64,000 nt of DNA from Bizionia myxarmorum (lineage in GTDB: Bacteria > Bacteroidota > Bacteroidia > Flavobacteriales > Flavobacteriaceae), in assembly GCF_008086205.1 (NCBI RefSeq), contig NZ_VSKK01000001.1, forward strand, positions 992,001-1,056,000, in the 5' to 3' direction. Under the pieces are notes generated by a model. The model was not told the origin of the DNA. It was given only the letters and a program-made list of their open reading frames with translations, and did not search any database. The translations under genes were made by a program, and so were the position numbers. Positions 18,002 through 25,264 of the stretch are shown one piece after another (positions within the stretch are counted from its first letter, which is position 1; every line of letters begins with the position of its first letter).

Positions 18002-19243
18002 GTGAGAATATTATTAATACACCAATATTTTTTAGAAAAGGGCGAAGGTGGCGGTTCCCGTTTTAATGAAATGACGCAAGTATGGAGTAAATTAGGTCAC
18101 TCTGTAACGGTATTGGCAGGAATGGTGAATTATACATCAGGTAAAAAACCAGAGCGTTATAAAGGTAAACATTACTATAAAGACCATGACTTCTATCCGA
18201 ATGTAGATGTATTACGTTGTCATGTCTCCGAAAGTTATAACGTAAATTTTCTAGGACGTTTATGGGGTTATTTCTCATTTATGTTTTCGGCTATTTGGGG
18301 TGGCTTAAGAAAAACGAAAGGGGAATATGATGTTATTTTGGTAACCTCTCCACCGTTATTTGTTGGAATGACAGCGTATGTGTTATCTAAACTTAAAGGC
18401 ATACCTTTTGTGTTTGAAGTACGAGATCTATGGCCGGAATCAGCAATTGATACAGGTGTATTAAAAAATAAGACCATAATAAAATTAGCATATTGGTTTG
18501 AGAAATTCTTGTATAAACGCGCCCAATTTATCAATGTGTTGACACCAGCTTTTCGCGATAAACTGATTGAAAAAGGAATTCCTGCAGAAAAAATTCGATT
18601 TATTCCAAATGCAGCAGACTTCACACTTTCGGAAAAGCTTACTGATTTTGATGGCGAAGCATTTAAAAAAGAACTGGGACTAGAGCATAAATTTGTAATT
18701 ACTTATGTGGGTGCACATGGCGTTGCCAATCATTTAATTCAATTGCTGGATGCTTCGGAATATCTTAAAGATACGAATATCGTTTTCCAGTTAATTGGAA
18801 GTGGTATGCAAAAACAAATGCTTCAAGAGGAAACTAAAAAGCGCGGATTAGAACAGCATATTATATTTAGAGATCCTGTGGCTAAAGAAGAAGTGTTTAA
18901 ATATATTATGGCTTCAGATATGGGCGCGTCTGTTTTGAAACGCGTAGATACTTTTAAAACCATATATAGTAATAAAACATTCGACTATATGTCATGTAGA
19001 ATACCAATTCTATTGGCAATTGATGGTGTTTCACGAGATTTAGTTGAAGAGGCACAATGTGGGGTTTATGTAGAGCCTGAAAACGCAAAAGATATAGCAG
19101 AAAAACTTAAAGCGATTTATAATCAACCTGAAAAGCTTATTGAAATGGGAGAAAGTGGTTACCACTATGCGAAGCAACATTTTGATAGAGAAACGTTAGC
19201 TAAAACCTATTTAGGTTATTTGTTAGAAGTTGGAAAAAAATAA
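18002..19243 (+). CDS. Glycosyltransferase family 4 (WbuB-like)
   Basis: This is a 413-aa GT-B glycosyltransferase. The N-terminal LLIHQYFLEKGEGGGSRFNE, the middle PFVFEVRDLWPESAIDTGV and the C-terminal KTIYSNKTFDYMSCRIPILL are typical of the WbuB group, which transfers N-acetylated deoxyamino sugars such as FucNAc. The start is a GTG at 18002, supported by homology-like sequence from the first residue and no in-frame ATG before it. It follows wecB by 34 bp and precedes the acetyltransferase by 21 bp. Confidence 0.88.
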   Translation: MRILLIHQYFLEKGEGGGSRFNEMTQVWSKLGHSVTVLAGMVNYTSGKKPERYKGKHYYKDHDFYPNVDVLRCHVSESYNVNFLGRLWGYFSFMFSAIWGGLRKTKGEYDVILVTSPPLFVGMTAYVLSKLKGIPFVFEVRDLWPESAIDTGVLKNKTIIKLAYWFEKFLYKRAQFINVLTPAFRDKLIEKGIPAEKIRFIPNAADFTLSEKLTDFDGEAFKKELGLEHKFVITYVGAHGVANHLIQLLDASEYLKDTNIVFQLIGSGMQKQMLQEETKKRGLEQHIIFRDPVAKEEVFKYIMASDMGASVLKRVDTFKTIYSNKTFDYMSCRIPILLAIDGVSRDLVEEAQCGVYVEPENAKDIAEKLKAIYNQPEKLIEMGESGYHYAKQHFDRETLAKTYLGYLLEVGKK

Positions 19244-19264
19244 TTTAGCAATAAAACAATCAAA

Positions 19265-19897
19265 ATGAAAAAACAAATTCTTATCGCTGGTACAGGAGGC
19301 TTTTCAAAAGAAGTATTATGCTTAATTACAGATTTAGGTAGGTATGATGATGTTCTTGGTTTTATAGAACCAGACTTTATAATTGAAAAAGGGGATTTAC
19401 CAGATCAAATTATGGGAAAACCTATTTTGCCGTATTCGCAAGTAGATCCTGAAAAACATCTGGTTTCCATAGCTATTGGCGACTCGATTATTAGAGAACG
19501 AGCCATTACGCAACTTCCAAAAGGTGTCGAGTTCATTACGTTAATTCACCCTACTGCCGTAGTTTCTGAATGGGTAACACTAGGAGAAGGTTCAGTTGTA
19601 TGTGCCGGGACTATTATTACTTGTGATATTAAGATAGGTAAACACGTTCAATTAAATCTGAATACAACCATTGGTCATGATTGTGTAATAGGAGACTTTT
19701 TCACGACAGCGCCAAATGTTAATATTAGTGGGAATTGTACGTTTGGTAATCATGTTTATTTTGGAACAGCGTCTAGTATTAAACAAGGCGTTTCCATAAT
19801 AGAAAATGTTACCATTGGAATGGGCGCCATTGTAACAAGAGATATCACCGAACCAGGTGTTTATATTGGTATTCCAGCAAAACCCCTTAAAAAATAA
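19265..19897 (+). CDS. NeuD/PglD-family sugar O/N-acetyltransferase
   Basis: This 210-aa acetyltransferase has an N-terminal Rossmann-like domain (ILIAGTGGFSKEVLCLI) and a C-terminal left-handed beta-helix of hexapeptide repeats, with the likely catalytic His in TTIGHDCVIG. PglD acetylates the 4-amino group of UDP-4-amino-4,6-dideoxy-GlcNAc, and LegH/NeuD act on related sugars. Directly after it, with a 10-bp gap, lies a PglE/LegC-type aminotransferase gene that would supply exactly that amino sugar. The bacillosamine-type role therefore fits the context better than sialic acid O-acetylation. Confidence 0.9.
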   Translation: MKKQILIAGTGGFSKEVLCLITDLGRYDDVLGFIEPDFIIEKGDLPDQIMGKPILPYSQVDPEKHLVSIAIGDSIIRERAITQLPKGVEFITLIHPTAVVSEWVTLGEGSVVCAGTIITCDIKIGKHVQLNLNTTIGHDCVIGDFFTTAPNVNISGNCTFGNHVYFGTASSIKQGVSIIENVTIGMGAIVTRDITEPGVYIGIPAKPLKK

Positions 19898-19907
19898 AAC
19901 AAAATTT

Positions 19908-21056
19908 ATGATTCCTTTATCAATTCCAAAACTAAACGGTAACGAGTGGAAATATGTCCAAGACTGTTTAAACACAGGTTGGATTTCTTCGGCCGGAAGT
20001 TATGTCAACCAATTTGAAGACATGGTTGCCAAATATGCGGGAGCTAAATATGGCGTGGCATGTATGAATGGTACGGCAGGATTGCATATAGCCCAAATTT
20101 TATTGGGCGTAACAGAGAACGATCATGTTATTGCGCCTAATATTACCTTTATTGCTACCTTAAATGCCATAAAATATACGGGAGCACAACCCATTTTAAT
20201 AGATGTGGATGCCAATAATTGGCAAATGGATTTAGATTTGCTAGAGCAGTATTTAGAAACGCAAACCGAAACCCAAACTCGAGATACTGAAACATGTCGG
20301 GTGGATAAATCCACCAACAAACGTGTGCGTGCCATTATGCCCGTGCATGTATTAGGGAATATTGGCGATATGGAACGTATGGTTCAACTAGCCAAAACCT
20401 ATCATTTAGATATTATTGAAGATAGCACCGAAGCGCTTGGCAGTACCTTTAAAAACAAACATGCGGGAACTTTTGGTAGTATAGGTGTTTTTAGTTTTAA
20501 TGGAAATAAAATTATTTCTACCGGTGGTGGAGGTGTTATCGTGACCGATGATGAAGCACTCGCCAATAAAGCACGACACTTAACCACGCAAGCCAAAGTC
20601 AGCGCGATGGATTACATTCATGACGAAATCGGTTTTAATTACCGCCTCGTAAATGTATTGGCCGCGATTGGCGTGGCACAAATGGAGCAGTTCCCTGGCA
20701 TTTTAAAAGATAAACGCGCTATGGACGTCTATTACCGTGAGCATTTACAGGGTGTAGGCGATATTGCGTTTCAAGCCATTCCAGAAGGCGCCCAACCCAA
20801 CGGCTGGTTGTTTACCTTTAGTACGTCGCGTATGCGTGAATTATTAGCCTACCTCAATGAAAACGGCGTACAGTCGCGTCCTTTTTGGATGCCCATGAAT
20901 CAGTTGGAGATGTTCAAACACGATATCTATATCACAAAAAATGATGTATCTGCTTCAGTTTACGAAACGAGTATTAGTATTCCGAGTTCAGCGGGGATAA
21001 CGCAGGAGCAGTTGGAGACGGTGGTGCGGACGATTAAGGCGTTTTATGAGGAGTGA
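19908..21056 (+). CDS. LegC/PglE-type PLP aminotransferase (DegT/DnrJ/EryC1 family)
   Basis: This 382-aa PLP enzyme would add the 4-amino group to a UDP-4-keto-6-deoxy-GlcNAc. PLP Lys201 lies in SFNGNKIISTGGGGV; other family phrases are WISSAGSYVNQFE, GTAGLHIAQIL, IEDSTEALGS and SRPFWMPMNQL. I start at ATG 19908; an upstream in-frame Met at 19857 lies inside the acetyltransferase gene. Around residues 121-140 there is a Thr/Glu-rich loop, and the DNA there includes a perfect inverted repeat (GGTGGAT-AA-ATCCACC, 20300-20315). Its partner dehydratase lies 940 bp downstream, beyond a repeat island. Confidence 0.9.
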   Translation: MIPLSIPKLNGNEWKYVQDCLNTGWISSAGSYVNQFEDMVAKYAGAKYGVACMNGTAGLHIAQILLGVTENDHVIAPNITFIATLNAIKYTGAQPILIDVDANNWQMDLDLLEQYLETQTETQTRDTETCRVDKSTNKRVRAIMPVHVLGNIGDMERMVQLAKTYHLDIIEDSTEALGSTFKNKHAGTFGSIGVFSFNGNKIISTGGGGVIVTDDEALANKARHLTTQAKVSAMDYIHDEIGFNYRLVNVLAAIGVAQMEQFPGILKDKRAMDVYYREHLQGVGDIAFQAIPEGAQPNGWLFTFSTSRMRELLAYLNENGVQSRPFWMPMNQLEMFKHDIYITKNDVSASVYETSISIPSSAGITQEQLETVVRTIKAFYEE

Positions 21057-21110
21057 GAGTTGAGAGGGGCGTTTTTGAAAATATAGGATAGAGGATAGAA
21101 AGGACTAAAT

Positions 21111-21978
21111 GTGTCGTCCTTTAAGGACTCTTATATAAGGGATGTATTTTAACCTAAAACTTACGTTTTCGGTTCTTATATGTTTCGTCCCGTTGGGACT
21201 ATTATAGGTGTGACGTGTTTTAACCTAAAGACTTACGTCTTCGGTTCTCGTATGTTTAGTCCCGTTGGGACTTTTATCAAAGGCTTGCGCTTTTAGATAT
21301 GGCGTGTGCGGAGAATATCTAAAATTATTAAAACTAAAACCGACGTAACTTAGTCCTGAAAGGACGCCATTATTATAATTTAGGACGTGAGTCCTGAAAT
21401 TCGAATCCTGATAGGACGGTATTACCATCGTTTAGGACGTGAGTGCTAGACAGAAAGCACGGTATATATTAATCAAGGATGTAGTCCTTGATCCATGAAT
21501 GCGTAATCACACGTAACGAGTCCTGAAAGGACGACACCAAGAATAGGAAAGGACGTGAGTCTTAACGATAAACGTGTAATTATATAAAATCAAGTCCTGA
21601 AAGGACGGTACATTATTAATAAAAATCACACCATAGTTAATAGGTGTCGTCCCTTCAGGACTAGGATAACATAATACAATATTAGAATGGAACTAACGCT
21701 CCATGCTAATGTGTGCCGTCCCTTTATGACTTTTACCAAAGGCTTACGCTTTTAGATATGGCGAGTGCTTAAAGATAATATCTATAATTATTAAAACTAA
21801 AACCGACGTAATCTAGTCCTGAAAGGAAGCCATTATTATAATTTAGGACGTGAATCCTGAAATTCGAATCCTGAAAGGAACGTATAACCAAAGTATAGAA
21901 CGTGAGTTCTAAAATTATTATAAATTAAGACGTGAGTCCTAAACGTTAAACGTAAAAACAATCTAGTCCTGAAAGGAC
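21111..21978. repeat. REP-like palindrome array A (GTCCTGAAAGGAC family)
   Basis: The 937 bp between the aminotransferase and dehydratase genes is filled with short palindromes of one family. GTCCTGAAAGGAC (five-base arms GTCCT/AGGAC, GAA loop) and near matches occur near 21353, 21408, 21520, 21593, 21814, 21868 and 21966. The opposite orientation (GTCC...GGAC with TTCA, GTT or similar loops) occurs near 21116, 21188, 21259, 21648 and 21718. AGGACGTGAGTCCT forms lie between. A block of about 156 bp is directly duplicated (21271-21427 and 21730-21890). The last palindrome ends 15 bp before the dehydratase ATG. Confidence 0.9.
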
Positions 21979-21993
21979 GATACAACTAATACT

Positions 21994-23205
21994 ATGAACC
22001 TAATAGACATACCAAATTTCATTAACAACTACATAACCAAACGAGAAACGAGTCTCTTTGAAAACGATATTGAAGCCCATAAAGAAACCCTATCTCAAAA
22101 AATTGCAGGCAAATCGGTTTTGGTTATTGGGGGTGCTGGAACCATTGGTTCGTCCTATATCAAAGCCATTTTGAAATTTAAGCCTAGAAAATTATATGTG
22201 GTCGATACCAATGAAAACGGATTAACGGAGTTAACACGTCAATTGCGATCGGATGCGAATATGTATGTGCCGGACGATTTTAAAACCTATCCCATGAATT
22301 TTGGCGATCCAGTATTTAAGAAAATGTTTTTGGCAGAAGACACCTTTCATATTGTAGCGAATTTTGCCGCGCATAAACATGTGCGTAGTGAAAAGGATAA
22401 GTATTCCATCGAAGCCATGATTGATAATAACGTGTTTAAAGCCCAAGCGTTTTTAGATTTATTAGTCACCAAAAAGCCAGAACATTTCTTTTGTGTGTCT
22501 ACCGATAAAGCAGCGAATCCGGTGAATGTTATGGGCGCCAGTAAGAAACTGATGGAAGAAGTGATTATGGCGTATAGCAGCGATTTGCAAATTACCACGG
22601 CACGTTTTGCCAATGTGGCTTTTTCAAACGGTTCGCTATTGGCGGGCTATATTGAGCGCTTGTTTCAAAATCAGCCGATTTCATGTCCGTCTGATGTGCA
22701 ACGCTTTTTTGTATCGCCCGAAGAAAGTGGTCAGATTTGTATGTTGGCATGTATGCTAGGAAATTCAGGAGAAATTTTCTTTCCGAAACTAGCAGCGGAA
22801 CAAATGGCCTATTTTAAAGCTATTACCATCGATTTCTTTAAAGCATCCAACCGACCAATTTTCGAATGTGCGTCAGAAGAGGAGGCCAAGCAAAAAGCAT
22901 TAACCACCAAAGAAGGCGATCCATATCCGGTGTATTTTTTTGATACCGATACCTCGGGTGAAAAATTGTATGAAGAGTTTTTCACCGCTACCGATGTGGT
23001 AGATCAAGAAACCTATTCAAGCTTGGGGGTTATTAAAAATGCTAGAAAACTATCGCAAGAAGCCATTAATAAAACTATTTTAGAATTAAAAGCCTTAATG
23101 GATTCAGGCGATTATGATAAAACAGCCATCGTTAATTTATTAAAAAAACATCTTCCCGATTTCGAACATATTGAAACCGGAAAAAGTTTAGACCAAAAAA
23201 TGTAA
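21994..23205 (+). CDS. UDP-N-acetylglucosamine 4,6-dehydratase (LegB-like)
   Basis: This 403-aa soluble SDR of the Polysacc_synt_2 family removes water from UDP-GlcNAc to give a 4-keto-6-deoxy sugar. The NAD motif is VIGGAGTIGSSY. The active site shows Thr170-Asp171-Lys172, then Met180 in place of the SDR Tyr and Lys184 (VMGASKK), the Met-type arrangement of PglF, WbpM and LegB. It lacks the N-terminal membrane helices of PglF/WbpM, matching LegB in size and N-terminal layout. The ATG follows the repeat array directly. The next gene starts 3 bp after the stop. With LegC and the acetyltransferase it would make UDP-di-N-acetylbacillosamine or an isomer. Confidence 0.9.
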   Translation: MNLIDIPNFINNYITKRETSLFENDIEAHKETLSQKIAGKSVLVIGGAGTIGSSYIKAILKFKPRKLYVVDTNENGLTELTRQLRSDANMYVPDDFKTYPMNFGDPVFKKMFLAEDTFHIVANFAAHKHVRSEKDKYSIEAMIDNNVFKAQAFLDLLVTKKPEHFFCVSTDKAANPVNVMGASKKLMEEVIMAYSSDLQITTARFANVAFSNGSLLAGYIERLFQNQPISCPSDVQRFFVSPEESGQICMLACMLGNSGEIFFPKLAAEQMAYFKAITIDFFKASNRPIFECASEEEAKQKALTTKEGDPYPVYFFDTDTSGEKLYEEFFTATDVVDQETYSSLGVIKNARKLSQEAINKTILELKALMDSGDYDKTAIVNLLKKHLPDFEHIETGKSLDQKM

Positions 23206-23208
23206 CCT

Positions 23209-23880
23209 ATGTATTTAGTATTTAAAAGACTGGCCGATATTATGGTGTCTGGTATGGCCTTATTGATTTTAGCGCCCTTATTAATTCCGATCATGATTGG
23301 CTTAAAACTGACAGGCGAAGGTTATATCTGGTATAAGCAAGAACGTGTGGGCTATAAGAATCAGCCCTTTTTAATATGGAAATTTGCTACTATGCTTCTT
23401 AACAGTCCCAATATGAAAGGCGGTATTATGACCACCAAAAAAGATCCGCGAATTACACCTATGGGTGGTTTTTTACGAAAGAGCAAGATCAACGAATTAC
23501 CGCAGTTAATTAATATTTTTAAGGGCGATATGAGTGTGGTGGGACCTCGACCGGTGATGCAGAAGAGTTTTGAAGCCTATCCACAAGATGTTCAAGCCGT
23601 AATTTATAATGTCAAACCTGGACTTACGGGAATTGGTTCTATTATTTTTAGAGATGAAGAAGAGCTTATAACACAAGTAAAAAATAGCGGTCAAGACCCT
23701 TGGGAATTTTACGCCAATAAAATTTATCCCTTTAAAGGGGAAGTGGAAAAATGGTATCAAGCCCATGAATCATTTTTAGTAGATATTAAAATAATCATCA
23801 TCACGGCATGGGTTATCCTAAACCCTACCAGCGAAATCGTTTACAGTTGGTTTAGAGATTTACCCAAACGCCCTTTTTAG
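23209..23880 (+). CDS. Initiating sugar-phosphate transferase (PglC-like bacterial sugar transferase)
   Basis: This 223-aa monotopic membrane phosphoglycosyl transferase puts a sugar-1-phosphate on undecaprenyl phosphate. It has one N-terminal hydrophobic hairpin (ALLILAPLLIPIMIGL), the WYKQERVG segment, KINELPQLINIFKGDMSVVG and the GPRP motif typical of the family. The size matches PglC rather than the longer WcaJ/WbaP forms with extra helices. Three bp after the dehydratase gene, it most likely uses UDP-diNAcBac as donor and starts the repeat unit. A second hydrophobic stretch near residues 185-200 (IKIIIITAWVIL) may be membrane-associated. Confidence 0.92.
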   Translation: MYLVFKRLADIMVSGMALLILAPLLIPIMIGLKLTGEGYIWYKQERVGYKNQPFLIWKFATMLLNSPNMKGGIMTTKKDPRITPMGGFLRKSKINELPQLINIFKGDMSVVGPRPVMQKSFEAYPQDVQAVIYNVKPGLTGIGSIIFRDEEELITQVKNSGQDPWEFYANKIYPFKGEVEKWYQAHESFLVDIKIIIITAWVILNPTSEIVYSWFRDLPKRPF

Positions 23881-23917
23881 AACCTCCGATGCCGGCCTTA
23901 CAGAACAATCTAAACAA

Positions 23918-24577
23918 GTCCTGAAAGGACGATACATAATAATTTAGGACGTAAGTCCTAGATTACATAGGCAAGTGCGTGAGTCCTTAACTAATAGTTA
24001 AAGCATATGAAACCGAGTCCTGAAAGGACGATACATATATGTTATGAAGTTATACCGTCCCTTCAGGACTCTTATCTATATGACGTGTTTCGCTAAAAAC
24101 TTACGTTTTTAGCTAGTAGATGTTCCGTCCCTTCGGGACTTTTATATTTAAGACGTGCTTTTAACCAAAGGCTAACGCCTTCGGTTCTTATATGTTAAGT
24201 CCCAATGGGACTTAATGGGAATATCTATAATTATTAAAACTATCTAATCGAATCCTGAAAGGATGATACATAAACACATGAATTATGGAGTATTATGCCG
24301 TCCCTTCAGGACTCTTATATGTAGGACGCGTTTCGCTAAAAACTTACGTTTTTAGCTAGGAGATGTTCCGTCCCGTTGGGACTTTTATATGTAAGACGTG
24401 TTTTAACCAAAGGCTATCGCCTTCGGTTCTTATATGTTCCGTCCCGTTGGGACTTAATAGGAATATCTATTATTTTCACGACGAGCTAATCAAGTCCTGA
24501 AAGGACGCTAATAAACATTGATGAGGACGTGAGTCCTAAACTAATAGTACACGTACGTAACCGAGTCCTGAAAGGAC
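23918..24577. repeat. REP-like palindrome array B, left of transposase
   Basis: This array has the same palindrome family as array A. GTCCTGAAAGGAC-type copies occur at 23918, near 24016, 24252 (degenerate) and 24494, and at 24565-24577. Opposite-orientation copies occur near 24058, 24128, 24201, 24301, 24369 and 24441. Longer hairpins also recur, for instance GCTAAAAAC-TTAC-GTTTTTAGC at 24092-24113. A segment of about 170 bp is directly duplicated (24055-24232 and 24298-24469). The array separates the sugar transferase from the transposase and the second wecB. Confidence 0.9.
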
Positions 24578-25163
24578 GATACATATATGTGCATGTCGTG
24601 TTTTATATGTAACTTCATGTTTATAAAACATAAACATGAGCCAGTCACTAGTTAAAAACTATGTACATATCATATTCAGTACGAAGTATAGAAGTAAATG
24701 GATTCACCCACCGCATGAGGAAAAACTTCATGCCTATATAGCAGGAGTATGTAATAACCTGGAATGCCATGTGTTAATAGTAGGTGGTTATACCGATCAT
24801 ATTCATATTTTATGCATGCTCTCTAAAAAGATAGCATTAATGACATTAGTTCAAAAAGTGAAAGCAAATGCATCACGATGGATGAAAGATCAGGATACAA
24901 GTTTAGGCGATTTCTGTTGGCAGAATGGTTATGGTGCCTTTTCGGTAAAGCCTAGTGAAACAGATGTCGTGTTTAATTACATCAAAAACCAACACGAACA
25001 CCATGCACAAAAAACTTTTAAAGAGGAATATTTGACATTTCTAAAGACCTATAATATGGATTATGACGAGCGGTATATATGGGATTAATAGGTGTCGTCC
25101 TTTCGGGACTTAGCAGGAATATATATTATTTTCACGATTATCTAATCAAGTCCTGAAAGGACG
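24441..25163 (+). mobile_element. RAYT unit: transposase flanked by 67-bp direct repeats with palindromes
   Basis: The transposase gene lies between two 67-bp direct repeats (24441-24507 and 25097-25163), about 87 percent identical by eye. Each runs from an inverted-orientation palindrome (GTCC...GGGACT) through a conserved TATTATTTTCACGA segment to GTCCTGAAAGGACG. This matches the REP/BIME-plus-RAYT arrangement of domesticated IS200-like elements. No other cargo is present. Confidence 0.75.
24636..25088 (+). CDS. REP-associated IS200/IS605-like transposase (TnpA, Y1 HUH)
   Basis: This 150-aa single-strand transposase is of the Y1 HUH family. The metal-binding HUH pair is His55-Ile-His57 in GYTDHIHIL. 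The nucleophile is probably Tyr115 in VVFNYIKNQHEHH. N-terminal NYVHIIFSTKYR and KVKANASRWM are family features. IS200 TnpA is of similar length, so the gene appears intact. It is embedded in palindromes of one family, with GTCCTGAAAGGAC ending 58 bp upstream and an inverted copy 8 bp downstream. This placement is the hallmark of RAYTs that recognise and mobilise REP palindromes. No TnpB or accessory gene accompanies it. Confidence 0.92.
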   Translation: MSQSLVKNYVHIIFSTKYRSKWIHPPHEEKLHAYIAGVCNNLECHVLIVGGYTDHIHILCMLSKKIALMTLVQKVKANASRWMKDQDTSLGDFCWQNGYGAFSVKPSETDVVFNYIKNQHEHHAQKTFKEEYLTFLKTYNMDYDERYIWD

Positions 25164-25246
25164 AGACATAATAATCTAGGACGTAAGTCCTGGATTAACA
25201 TAACGAGGACGTAAGTCTATAATTAACATCTAGGACGTAAATACTA
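25097..25246. repeat. REP-like palindrome array C, right of transposase
   Basis: This is a short continuation of the same family: GTCCTTTCGGGAC at 25097-25109, GTCCTGAAAGGAC at 25150-25162, then AGGACGTAAGTCCT and degenerate AGGACGTAA copies to about 25246. It ends 19 bp before the second wecB gene. Confidence 0.9.
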
Positions 25247-25264
25247 CCTAAATCACTACAAAAC

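Noticed and set aside
19857-19907. Upstream start for the LegC-like aminotransferase
   Set aside because: It lies within the acetyltransferase gene in another frame; the ATG at 19908 gives the normal family N-terminus.
21225-21428. 67-codon - strand frame in palindrome array A
   Set aside because: It is composed of repeat units only.
19265-23880. Legionaminic or pseudaminic acid pathway
   Set aside because: LegB/LegC/acetyltransferase-like enzymes are present, but there is no NeuB/LegI synthase, hydrolysing epimerase or CMP-transferase in the window.
24441-25163. Full IS605-type element with TnpB
   Set aside because: Only TnpA is present; there is no TnpB-like RuvC gene nearby. The REP context points to a RAYT.
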